From Conchocele bisecta (lineage: Eukaryota > Mollusca > Bivalvia > Lucinida > Thyasiridae): DNA of 64,000 nucleotides. Location: contig CM055279.1 of the NCBI GenBank assembly GCA_029237695.1, forward strand, positions 62,593,586 to 62,657,585, read 5' to 3'. The notes under the pieces are model-generated. The model saw nothing but the letters and a program-made list of their open reading frames with translations, was not told the origin of the DNA and searched no databases. The stretch's first letter is position 1. Each line of letters opens with the position of its first letter. Positions 26,501 through 40,400 of the stretch are shown here, in pieces. The position numbers were made by a program, and so were the translations under genes.

Positions 26501-29500
26501 TTGGAGAATGAATTCAAATCATACATGTCAATTTCCGCTGATACTGTCCGGATTGTCGCACCCCCAATTGCATGTTTGTGAATGACCCCTTTAAGCCCTT
26601 TCTTGTTCACACCACTTAACAGGGAATCAACAATTAGCAGGGTTTTGTTTCCTGAGTGTGGTACTGTGGGGGGTCGCGCCTGGCTGGACGGGATCTGGTT
26701 GACATTTCTAGATGGCACGTTTTCTGGCGAGAAGTTCACTGAACAAGGCGTAAGGTGGTCATTTGACCGACGTGTAATACGTATGGGAACGTCGAGACTG
26801 GGTGTGCCCTGACTTGCATCCATCGGGGAAATCCTCTGATGTTGCTGTACAGGCTGGCGATTTGTAACGGTGTCTTTTACAACTGGCCTATTTTCCTACA
26901 GTTACTGGGCATAATGTCCACTCTGCGGGCGGTATGTTCCCTCCGTTCAACGACAGATTGTGCTGCAACTTCGGAATATAACCGAGAAGGTGTTAATTTA
27001 TCCATACAACTGATCAAAGTAGCTTTCAGTTGGGATAGCTCTTTGTCCATTCTGCCAATTGTTTCCACCAGTGACCGGAGCATCCGTCCATTTGATACGC
27101 TGTGATCCGTATGGGTAATATCCTGACGTGCGAGGAACGGCGTGGTGATGCCGTATTTGACCTAATTGGAGTATCCACTACCACCTCCTGTAACTGCTGG
27201 CTTTCTTCGAAGATGATGTGGGAACTGTCTGCGTTTTCTACACAACGCTTGAATAGAGCAGTTGCAATTTTGTTAAATTGACACTGTCTCCACAGTTTGT
27301 GGCCTGCCCCTGTGACCGTTACAGTTCTCTGATGTGTGTCCATCACAATCTCACAACGCATGCCACTGACGTGCGTATGTCATTTAGTAATGCCCGACGT
27401 GTTTTCAGGATCTACACTGCTGGAGAAATCAGCTTTTAATTTTGACACAAAGTCGTAGAAAAACACGAGGGATACAAATGTTAGTTACGTCCTGTGGTTG
27501 TCATGTGTTGTGCTATAGAACACGTCCTCAAACTGGTCGGCTGGCGACGGGTTCACACACACGTTTTCGATGTTTCCGGCAATACACGACATCAGGGTAC
27601 TCGAGCAACTGGTGTAATTAAAGCTGACGTCTTGGTTGGCGGCGTCATGTATACTTTCCTCACATGTTTCAGTATTCAGAATCATCCTGAACATGTTGTA
27701 CTTCCATGGTTGTTCTGTATAAGAAATACGGTAATCCGGTAGTTAGTGTTACACACACGTGGTCAGGATCACGCTTTTCAAAAATCACTATTTCTTAGTT
27801 TCTAACTTAAAGAAGAATATAATCCAACAAGTAAGAATTTCTTTTAATTTTCCCAGCAGAAAACACGTTAACGTTCTGACGGTATCAAAATAATTTAAAA
27901 CACGTTAATCCACGACCAGTTGTATAATGATTAACTATGATACGGGTACATGTCAAAAGTCACAAATTGCCGTCCACAAGCAGTTGCCTACCGTTCTCGA
28001 GAAACATGCATAATTCTGATACGTTGGTATCGTACACATATCATATACCATATGTGTGTACATTATAAAGGGACTATATCTAATAGACCTTTACCGTAAA
28101 TGTATACGATATATTAACGGTGTTGTCGTATACTACATGTATTTTCCCTAATAGTTGGCTTACAGTCAGTACTACCCCTGTTCGAAATCGCACATATTTG
28201 GTAAAACAAGGCTTCAGAATCTATAATTTGATGAAAACGGCATATTCTCAAATGAAAATCATCATAAAGCCCCATTTCTCCGTTTCATAAATCACGTAAG
28301 CAAGGACAATTATATCAACAATAAAATACCGTGTGCACTGAAATGAATAATACACAACCAACCGCCTAATCGAGATGGCGTGCCAACAGATAACAGATTA
28401 ACAGCATGTGGGGCTATAGCATTTGTGTGCACAATCTATGCTCATACCATATGCGTACAAATATAATATGTACGTACGGTACTAATATCGTATATTTGTA
28501 TAATATTCGTATAATATGTTCGTATAATGTAACCGAACGGCATAATACGATGATACGGTACAAACTTACCAATAGTATATGACCATACGATATGCTCATT
28601 ACTATATGACCATACGATATGCTCATTACATATACCAATATAAGCATACGATATGTATACGATATGTATATTCTGCAAATAGATAACCAGCAGATAGGCG
28701 CTACTGTATATGGTGGCTGTTCATATGCGGTTATTGGGATTAATTGATAGTTCAGGAGATGATGATTTAGACTCACTACCTGCTTCAGATTCACATGGTA
28801 GTGACAGCAATTCTGGCCCACTCTAATAAATCGAAGAAACAGTGTAATGATAAATCTGAAAACTTGTCTAAACAGTCTGCATGGAATCTATACAAAAGCT
28901 TAATTTATGATAAAGTTAGGCATCCCCAAAACTGGCCACAATTTGCAAACGAATCCATTCGTTTTGAGAATTTGGGCTTGTAACTTTTTGTAGCAATGGA
29001 GCTGGAAATAATCTCAGAATAGGAGGTAGAGACACTATTGCTAGAAACACACTGTGACGTATTACATGCGTGTAAATAAACAATCAGAGGCAGTTGATTA
29101 TAAAATTAATGCAAATCACACGATACACATAGAAAATGTGACGTATAATGATTTCAGCAATGCTATGAATGTTCGTATCGAGGTGGCTGTTCATATGCGG
29201 TTATTGGTATTAATTGAGCAGATGATTTATACTCGCTACCAACTTTAGATTCACATGGTAGTGACAGCAATTCTGGCCCACTCTAGTAAATCGGAGAAAC
29301 AATGTAATGGTAAATCTGAAAACTCGTCGAGACAGTCTGCATGGAATTTATACAAAAACGTAATTTATGATAAAGTTAGGCATCCCTAAACTGGCCACAT
29401 TCCAGTCTCCAATTCGAATTCGTAAACAAATCCATTCGTTTTGAGAATTTGGACTTATCACGTTTTGTAGCAATGGAGCTGGAAATAATCGCAGATGCAT

Positions 29501-32500
29501 ATTTATCACGAGAGTAATGAAACAGCAGAATTGAATTGTTACTGATAAATAGTGTTTATTATGTAACACACATACAGTTGTGAAGGTTTAAAGCGCATTT
29601 TTATTCTGCCTGGCTCAGGTAAATAGAACAGGTATCTAATAGTTGGAAATATGATTCTCAGGTAATATGGCATGCACTCTTCACAATTCATGTACATCAG
29701 AATTTTCTCAGAGATAAGATTAATAACCGTTACGGTGAGCTGTTGATGGACGCATTTATGTTTGCTGTGCAATTCGATAAGAGTCGCGGAAACGTATTAA
29801 TGTTTCATATAACAATACCAGAAAACCAAAATAAAGTGGCTATTAACTCGGAAATGATAAAAACTATTACTGCTTTACCTGGTAGAAATGTTTGCCACAA
29901 TTCTCGTATACATAACGTATGCGTGATTGGTTATTTGGCAGATGCAGACGAAATTAGAAATTCAAGTAGTAAAATCAGGATAATATAGTTTTGAATGCTG
30001 TAGAATCTCGCTGAATACTAAGTTGAATATAGCATTTTATAAGACACATGTTGCAATATTATTCTGACACGATAGTGTGTGCACTTTTGGAATATGGCTT
30101 TCTTTTAGGATATATTATATAAACTGGTACATACATGACTGGTAGAAAATTACTCAAAATCATAAAGGTGCAAGCGGGTTTACTGAGGAAATTAATGATT
30201 ATTTTGTTACTAATTCAGGCCCATGTAATAAACTAGCGATGGTATCGCCATTACATTCGGTACCATAAAACAAGGACTCGATGGACATACGTATACTACT
30301 TGATTCAATATTTTCAAATAAATAATAATGCATAAATTATTTAATTTTGAACAACTAGGGCAAGTGATCAGTGACTCACGTATACCCCCGCGCGTTTCAT
30401 GGACCTAACACTAATAATTTACAACATAAACCAATATATAAATAATTTAAACTTCACTTCGGGCATGAATGCCGCATGGGTGGGCTACCGAATGAAAATA
30501 TGGATGATGGCTGAGATGTACATGTATGTGAAGTTTCAAGTGAATCCGAATGACGGTTGCAGAGAAATTTGGTAGTTAATATCTTGAAAGCAAATATTAA
30601 AAATAAACACTTTAATACCAATTTATAACTAATTTGACATTGACTCTGGATATAAAGTCCGCATGCGTGTTGTATGGAAATGGAAATATTGATGATGATA
30701 AAGAGGTGTATGAAGTTTGAAGTAAATCCGACTGACCGTTGCAGAGATAATACCGACAACTTTAACTCTAACACAAACTTCTAATTAATTTGAAAGCCGC
30801 ATGGTTGTGGTATGCTGTGAGAACAATGATGATAATGGAGAAGTATATGAAGTTTGAAGTCAATCTGATTGACCGTTGCAGAGATAATAGGTACCCAAAA
30901 ACTTTAATGCATATCTTATAGACGGACGGACAGACTAACAAATGAACGGAAGGATGGACGACAAGACGGACACATATTGGGGGTTTAAGGGCTAGGAGGG
31001 AGCAAATGACAATATAATACAATATACGTATTCCGTATAGCCCATAAGCCTGTTGTAGCCTAGGGGCTATTCCTTTGATCTTTTAAAGAACAAATAACAC
31101 AGAAACCCAAAATGTGTGTACGTCCGGACGGACGGAATGACGAAAACTATATACCCCTCGACATACTTCGTATACCGGGGTATAAAGATTAATATTTAGG
31201 AGAAAATATGTCTCTGGTATATACTAAAGTGGATGATCTTGTACAACTGATAACAAACTAAAGGACATAGTCGTTTATTACAGACAAATATTGACTCCGG
31301 AGATTTGTCAGGGACAACATATGCAAGTATGTGTGTGTTACTTATGATCGGGATTTGTACTATGAATTATTTAGATGAAATATGTCGATGTGATAGCCCC
31401 GATGAAATGTAAATCACATTTAGTACATGATTGTGTCCTTTAAGGGGTGTTATGGAGAAGTGTGTTTTTAGAGAGTCTACGTCTAAGGTTTGTGCTCCTT
31501 CCACACAATGTTTTCGTTGGTATACTTTTCGATACAGTTGCATTGACCTTGGAAATCATTCAAGGCCGGTTACAGGAAATGACTACTTTGATATAAACTT
31601 AGCTTCGTACATGTGAACCATCGAAGAATGAATTGCAGTCTGTGTTACGGAAATTACGGTTTGGTAAATTCATGTCAGACCAGGTCGCATTTTTATACAG
31701 AGTTTATTGAAATTTGTACGCAGGTCTTAAGTCCACAGATAAAGCACACACTATTCTAGAATAACTTAATAAATTAAACAAGTATTAGGGTGGCACAATT
31801 GTTTGCCCCTGTATAATGATGTGCCCATAATGTCAATTGAGGAATGGCCAGATACTGAGAGTATACCTGATATACATGCATGTTTATCAGGCTCTGGTGG
31901 TGTATTTGCAAGTTGCATGTTCATGTCTCATTTCCAGAAATTGAGGTGAGAAATCATTTCCAGAAATTGAGGTGAGAAATTAAACTTAAACGAATTAGAA
32001 CTATTGTGGTTGCTCTCAAACTGTAGGGAGAAACTTGAGAGGACATAAACGGATTATAGTTTGTAACAATCAATCTTCATTCGCAGTTATTAATAATCGC
32101 TTAATTCGTAAGGATTTTACAACTGTGTTAAAGGGAAATTTGTTTTGTGGCGGCAGAATATGAATTCGAAGCTAGGAAAAAAAATAATATTAGTGGACTG
32201 AATGATCACGTGACGGATTGTTTAAGCAGGTGGAATTTTTATTTATCATTTAGAAGGGAATTTGTTTCCGAATTTGGCTCAGATGGTGTGCAATGTATCG
32301 TTACAGAAGATTTGTTTAATTTGTCAGATTAGTGGTAATGCGGCGGAGGACACTGAAACGGACGATACATGTGTCTGGAGTGAATCTGCAATTATTTAGG
32401 AGACGTGGGTGTTATAATATTATAGAGGATACAAAGTATTCCTTAATATTTACACTGCCCTTGAATTCATAATGGAAACGCCCATTCAACGTATTGCGTT

Positions 32501-34398
32501 CATATCCCAGTACATTACATTTAATTTAGCTCCACGTGACGTCGCGCGACGTTGTTGATTCGTTAAAGTTTGTTTGATGTCATCAGATTACATGACGTTC
32601 ACCGTCGTTGTCAATAACGTCACGCTATTGACCGGCAACGTCGCTGTTCCATGAATTGCAACAAAACGACGTAAAACAATAAATAAATATTCCTAAAGTA
32701 TTTGTACGCCGTATATGGTTATCTACATCTTTGAACTATCCGAAAATGCAGTGTAAATATAAGTAATACAACAATGGGAAGTTGCGTTTGCGTTTACTGT
32801 ATTATCAATAACAGTTGGTCCTTCGGACTTTAAACAGACCAACTGTTGTTCATAATACAGTAAACGCAACAACCCATGATTTTATTCCTTAATTGAATTG
32901 GATCGGGTATTGGTCGTACATAACTAACGGTATTTTAGCTGTCATGATTATACTCATTATGTAAATTACCTCAGTCTGCCATCTGTACACAAGCTATATA
33001 TTAACATATTATCCAATAGAAGCATACTTACTTAATTAAGGCCGCCATCAGTGCGGAGTTTCCTTTTTCTTCCGTAGCGTCCATGTCTGCTTTACCTTTC
33101 AGCAGGATCCGCACAACATCCGCGTGTCCCTCGTGACTGGCAATGATCAGCGCAGTGAGACCTTGCACTTTCGTATTCACCTAAATAATCGAGAACAGAA
33201 TCAGTGTTGTACACATACATATTTACACTGGCGTTATATTAGTAACCAAACATCGCGTTAAATTTGACACTTTATTTACGTCATTTTGTTGCAATTCATA
33301 GAACAGCGACGTTGCCGGTCAGTATCGTGGCGTTATTCACAAGAACGATGCATGCCATTTTTTTCAATTTGTTTCAACGTATTACGTTTATATCGCAGAC
33401 CATCACATTAGCTCCACTTCAAGTCGCGCGACATTGTTGATTTGTTAAAGTTACATTAGTAACCAAACATGGTGTTAACATTGACACTTTATTTACGTCA
33501 TTTTGTTACCATTCATAGTCGGTCAGTAGCGTGGCGTTATTCACAACAACGATACATGTCATTTATTTCAATTTGTTTCAACACATTGCGTTTATATCGC
33601 AGACCATCACATTAGCTCCACTTCAAGTCGCGCGACATTGTTGATTTGTTAAAGTTTGTTTGACGTCCTTAAAATAAATGACGTGCAACGTTGTTGGGAA
33701 TAACGCAACGTTATTGACTGGCAACGTCGATGTTCTATGAATTGCGACAAAATGACGTAAAAGAGAGAAACAGTTTCAATTTTTACGCCGTATGTAGTTA
33801 TTTACATTTTTGAAACTATCACAAAATGCAGTGAAAACAATAAGTAATAAAACCATTGACTGTCGCGTTTACTGTGTTATAAAATACATTTGGTCTGTTT
33901 AAAGTGTTCGATGAGTCCTTCCAGGGTAAACGCAACCATTGGACAATAAGAGAGGATGGTATTCCTAATACGAAATTATATCATATTTGAAGTAAGAGAT
34001 AACTATTGATATAATGATTTCCACCAATTTTCTCATTAGCTATTATGGAAATTCAGCATACGTTGTGTATGCAGAGTGTGTACCATATTAAATGAGCACA
34101 AACGGCACAACGTAGATCATTCCGGGTTGGACCGCAGCGATTTACTGATACAATATAGCGCTATTCGCTGTGTCTGAAACCGTGCGTCTGTACACATACA
34201 ATATCCGGTTGTCTCTGCATTAATGATTTGACGGCGTCGGTGTTGTTGTTGGCTGCCGCCGACACAAACTGCTGAGGGTCAACTGCCTTGGCCCCCGTGA
34301 CCCCCGTGACCCCTGTGACGCCTAGAAGGGACAGTTGTGTCAATAGCTGGGCGAGGCGATCGCCAGCCCCGTCCTTGTCATTGTCGTCATCATCATCA

Positions 34399-34430
<32 letters not shown>

Positions 34431-34431
34431 G

Positions 34432-34462
<31 letters not shown>

Positions 34463-37400
34463 AAACCTTCGCAGCTCTTGATCCACCGACCGCTATAATA
34501 CACAATGTATCATATATATTTATATACTAATTGGAATTACATGTACATGCTATAATGTTATTTCAACTGATACATGTATGTGGCTTTGACTGGAGAAATG
34601 GGGCTTATGTGATTTGTGACCAGTGTAGATCATGATCAAATAACACACTCATATAGTCTGACAACAATGAATATTCCTTGTTACATGCATGATGGGTTTT
34701 TCATTGATGAAATGTGGATCAGTGCATATCCTGATCAAACTGAGCGGATGTAATAATGCCGATGTGTGTGACATTTTAAGTAATCAATTCTTATTGGGGA
34801 AATTAAACGTTTTAAGGAATAAAACCGTGGGCAGTTGTGTTTACTGTATTATGAACAAATGTTGGTCTGTTTCAAGCGCGTGGAGTCCGAAGGATTCCTC
34901 GCAAACAAAAAACAGACCAACTGTTGTTCATAATACAGTAAACACAACTGCCCATGGTTTTATTACTTATATTTACACTGCATTTTCGAATAGTTTAAAG
35001 ATGTAAATAGCCCTGTACGGCGTAAAAATTAGGAATCTGATTGTTTTACGTCGTTTTTTCGCAATTCCTGAAACAGCGACGTTGCCGGTCAATAGCGTGA
35101 CGTTATTGATAACGACGATGAACGTCACCTAATCTAATGACGTCAAACAAACTTTAACGAATCAACAACGTCGCGAGACGTCACGTGGGGTTAATGTAAT
35201 GTACTGGGATAGGAACGCAATACGTTGAATGGGCATTTCCGTTATGAATTCAAGGACAGTGTAAATATTGCTGTTTGCATGTAACATTCGCGTGGGCCTT
35301 CTTACATTATCTGACATCATCTACATGTATTTGTTTATAGTCAATTAAATTATTTGAGTTGAGTGCTACATACAGTCACTATTACTGCATGGTGCCGTGT
35401 CATTCATAGCGTCCACCTTCGTGTTGTCAGACACAAGAAGACAACACGCTGCATTGTAAACAAAGGCTCTACCGCGGAACGTCACAGCTACATCGCCGTC
35501 CGAGTCGATCTTCACCACCTTCCCCACCTTCCCCAGCGTCTGGAGCAAGGTATATTCATACGTAATAGTTATTGCAATATTTAATGATTAAATTAATAGA
35601 TATTGGCGAAAGCGTCGCAATATGCGACTAACTGAGACGAAATGCTCTGCTTTTATTGTCCGAGAAACTAGGGCAATCGATAAATGGTTTTAAATGAGGC
35701 TGTTACTGGAGAGATGGGGTTTACGGGATTTATAACCCGTGTATATTAAATAGCACACTACTGTGGCTTGATAACAAAGTTTGAAGCATGACGGGCAATT
35801 TCCTGTTGAACTGACGAATAGTACATATCCTAATCAGATTATGCCGATTCACAGGCTGATGATGATCTACCCTGTTCGAATATCTAAGGTGCATGATCAC
35901 GTGGTTACAACAACAACAACGTCGCCCACTCCAAAGTAAGTATTATTTGATATTTTCATTAATATGCAACGGATTTTGATGAAATATGGCGCAGCAAACG
36001 CGTCTTCATGATCTGGATTTGGTGGTCTAGGGAGTTTGCCACAGACTTATGTGGTTTTTGCGAAGAATCGATTTCCGTTTCGGAAACAATGAAATCGACT
36101 CTTCGCAAAAACGACACAAATTTGGGCGAACATACACAGACCACCAAATGCAGCTTAACAAGACGCGTTTGTTGCGCCATATTTCATGAAAACCCGTTAG
36201 GTAATAAGGACACTATACAATAATACGTACTTTGAATTGGTACATGTTGTTGTTGTTAGTACCACGTGATCAATCACCTTGATATCGCATATCCCCATGT
36301 ATCCAGTCACAGCCACATATGAATTGAGAAAATCAGGCTATTGCATTTGGACACAACGGTTATCAGAAAAGGCACGGATGCGCGTAATATTAATTCCGCG
36401 GCTCGTAGGGGAATTCCTACCGTTTAGGAGAGTGGAGACTAATAAACTCTACATCAGCATGTACATATGTTATCTTTATCACATGAAAATCTTGTTATGC
36501 CGTGTTCTTTTACCTAATATTATTTAATAAATGTGATATGACACACTTGTAATAACGCCTGGGGCGAATTTTATTGGATGACCACATCACCCTAATTACG
36601 TATTCGTATTATGCGCAAACATTATGTCAAATGAATACAATAGAGACGTTCCAAATGACTTAGCAACGATGTTTTGACGTTACCGTCATCGTGGTTTAAA
36701 CGTCATTAGTAGCGTCTGTGACTCATTAAAATAATTTTCATTGTTATAATATGCTTCCGGGTGGTAATATGATGTATCTATGGGGAACGTTAACGATATG
36801 TCATATTTATAGTAATTTTATTGCTAGAATTAACACTATTTTTCTCTGCGGTGTTTTTCAACTAGATGCGAAATAGTCAATGGCGTCTTCTCACAGAAGC
36901 ATATCGGATATTTCCAAATTTTCTGCTTTTTGAAGGCTGACGTCATACGATAAACATAATCTCAAACTGGTTTACATTTGATATGAGATTTATGAAACTC
37001 GTCAGCAATTTCATACAGCTCGCCAGAGGCTAGGTGCATAAATTGTGCGTTACTCGTTTCATAAATCTCATATCAAACGGGAACTCGTTTGAGATTTTCT
37101 ATCTATCATGTACTGTTCATGCCAAAAAATGGGTAAATGTAACGAAGCAAATTTGATTCATTCATCTATCCTCCATAAGTATATATACATGCATACTTTC
37201 ACCCTTAATCTATATTTGCTGTGTTCATTGACAATTTCATGTCATCTTTTATTTACATGCTTATTTCGTGTATATATACTGTTTTGTAAAATTTAAAAAC
37301 ACACACATAAAGTTTAACATACACCCCTGATGCGCTGTTTTATCATTGCGTACAGCCATGTATTGCATTTAATAACGCAATACGAGTAATTTTTTATCGC

Positions 37401-40400
37401 GTTTGGCGTGATATAGTCGCCACTTTTGCTCCGGCCGGTGCACACCTTTCTTGCCCTGTGACATTTGGAGCCCAACAAGGGACCAAATATGTACCAAAAA
37501 TATTGAATTCAATGACGAATTAGGTATATAATTCGGCGACGAATTGCAATTTGGCGGGGAAGTATTTCACTGTACGCAACTCACTATGGAGATATTGTGT
37601 ATATTCATGCCCGGTTAGCTCAGTCGGTTAGAGCGATGGTACGGTCAACCAGAGGTCCCGGGTTCGAGCCCCGGGTCGGCGCACACTTTTCTCGCCAGGT
37701 GACATCAGTATCCATTTTTTCATTCTATATCCCATCTATGCGACCCTCATGCCCAAGGTCAAATTATGCGTGAATTATATGTTAAATTTGCGTTAAAGTT
37801 TGTTGTAAAATCTGCGTTAAAGTTTGTCAGTACCAAATATCTCCAAGCCTGAATCAATTGAAACTTCATATACTTCATCATCATCATCCATATTTTCATT
37901 CTATAGCCCGTTCATGCGGCACCCATACCCAAGTTTAAGGTCAAAGTACTTAGAAATTTGCGTTTAATTTGTTTTGTAAAATCTGTGTTGATGTTTTTCA
38001 GTAACAGATATCTCCACAACCCTCCGATTGATGTGAAACTTCACATACCTCTTTATCATCATGCATATGTTCATTCTATGTTTCACCTATGTGGCCCCCA
38101 TGGCCAAACTCAATGTCCAATTACTTAGAAGAAGTTTTTTTTAACGTGTTGTTTTGCATTAAAGTTTTTCATTACCAAATATCTCCCCAATCCTATGTTT
38201 GATTGACGTGAAACTTCATATACCTCTTTGTCATCATACGAATTGTCATTCTATATCGCAGCCAATCGGCCCACATGCCTAAGCTCAAGGTCAAATTACT
38301 TTGAAATGTGTGTTAAAGTTTTTTTGTTAAATCTGCATACAATGTTGTTAAGTATACACTATCTTCAGAACCCTATCGTTCTATAGGCCACAAAGGCGGC
38401 CCCCATGCAAAGATTGAGGTAAAATTACTTCAAAACTTGCGTTAAGTACCAAATATCTCCACAATTCTATGACTTTGAAATTCCCATACCTCTTTATCAT
38501 CATCCATATTTTCATTATTATCCCATCCATGAGGCCCCCATGCCCAAGATGAATGCCCAATTTACTTGAACCAGCGTATACTTCTCTAACGCCATCCATA
38601 TTTGCATTGTACAGCAGTCCCCCTATACAGCCCACGTGCCCAAGGTCAAATTACTCTGACATTAGCGTTAAAGTTTTCGTGTAAAATCTGCGAGCAAGTT
38701 TCTAAGTACCCAATACCTCCCCAATCCGATTGCTCTAACGAGATACATACATACATACAGGGACCATCAAATATATTGGCGGGCGTGATACATGTACACT
38801 GCCCGCGGCCATCTAGTTATGTCTTCTAATCAACTGCAAATTAGAATTTGTGGACTCGATATTACATAATGTCACAGCGAATATGAGCTACCGGAATATA
38901 CGACACGAATGTCACATTGTATACATGCGATATGTTAAGTGTGTTTACTTTTGTTTCGTAAAACGGCCATTGTCTATAGACGTTGTTTGTATATAGACAG
39001 ATACTCGTGTTTATTGCACATGTATGTACGTGAGTTAGATTGCTTGCATTAGTCTAATAACAAGAAAACTAACTGGCTCGAAAATAATATGTAGTATTTT
39101 TATATGAATGGAGGATCAAAGGGACTAATATAAGTATACGCTATGTTGGTATTTCTTTCTCAAATTATGAAAGTACAAGCCATCAACTGGCTATTTCATT
39201 ACATGACGTCAAATAAATAATACTACATGTGTTCAATGAACATACAGTATGGATAAAAAACAAACCCAAACTAAATATGCGACGATAATAACATGACACG
39301 CGTACGGTGCTAAGTCTTCAAAACACGACAAACGTGTAGGTGACGACCTGTGATGTTCGGTGCAAAAGGAACCACAACATAATGTGTAAACTTAATCTGC
39401 ATTCCAAATATGCCATGTGATGTTCTAGTGCCCCATACCTGCGTCATCTCTGGCATCCAACCTCCGTGGCGTTTCTGCATTGCATGTACCTTGTCTTTAT
39501 CGTTGAGAATGCGAACCGTATTTCCAACTTTCACGGTTGGTACCTGCACATTTCGACCAATATGGAACATTATAAATAGAAATAAAGCAGATGTGCAGGG
39601 GGGCAGATACCCTAAAATGGCCTTCATGACATATAATGCCACTGTAGATTATTGATCGTCAAGTGCATTTATACAGTAAATCGAATGAATGAAACGTATT
39701 CAGGTTTACAACGTATTAGTAATACAAAATTGTAATATACTCATATTTAAATATATATATATATGAGTTAATGTGTTTAATATTCAATTGAAGGTCCGCC
39801 GAAAAACGGGGAACAGAAGGTTCCGCATGATAGCACAATTAATGAAAATTAATAATCTTAGACATTGTGGAACGATTTTCAAAACATAGATTGTGTTTTC
39901 TTAGTTACGTCATTTCCAAGCTATTAAGCCTGACATTATAAAGAATTTTTTTTTTTTAATTTTCAAAAGATCCTGCAACTGTATATCAAACAACCCGGTG
40001 ATCATGGTTTGGTCAACATTGACATCAGGTACATGTCCGAACAATGGTATCTCAGTAATATATTTTATGAGGATATAATGTGACTGATTTGCTATCAACG
40101 ACGGTATCATTTTTCAGTAAACGGTAACTTGATATCAGCATGCGACCTAAGAGTTATCAACTTACCACGTAGGTTGATCAGATTAACCATACCATAACTT
40201 GACAGAAGTATGACCAGAGGGCCGGTTCACTAAACTTCGTACAACTAAAATGTTCGTAAGTTCAAACTTATGATAGTCTGTAAATTTAACATTTATTTAA
40301 CTAATTAACATTTAATTTAGTGAAACGGCCCCTAGTTTAGTAGATGCGCATTCTAATCTTGGAGCACGCTAGTCGCACGCGTCGTACGACACATTGATTT

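Larger units (their letters stand above)
22409..28003 (-). mobile_element. LINE-2: CR1/L2-like retrotransposon with SGNH ORF1, broken
   Basis: The 5.6-kb minus-strand element has two coding regions and a 3' tail of (ATCT)n right after an AATAAAG-type signal (22409-22435), instead of poly(A). A short repeat tail is typical of CR1/L2 elements. Boundaries are set by the split R5 copy on both sides. Flanks ACATGTGTATA and ACATGCATA look like a decayed target duplication. It lies in the same orientation as the ligase gene, in its largest intron. Several stops and frameshifts make it inactive. Confidence 0.85.

Noticed and set aside
34689..35006. 105-residue plus-strand frame
   Set aside because: It crosses the R8 hairpin and part of its body; no protein family likeness.
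37610..37683. Functional tRNA gene
   Set aside because: The acceptor stem pairs poorly, U33 is replaced by C, and the flanking sequence is a repeat. Better explained as a SINE head.
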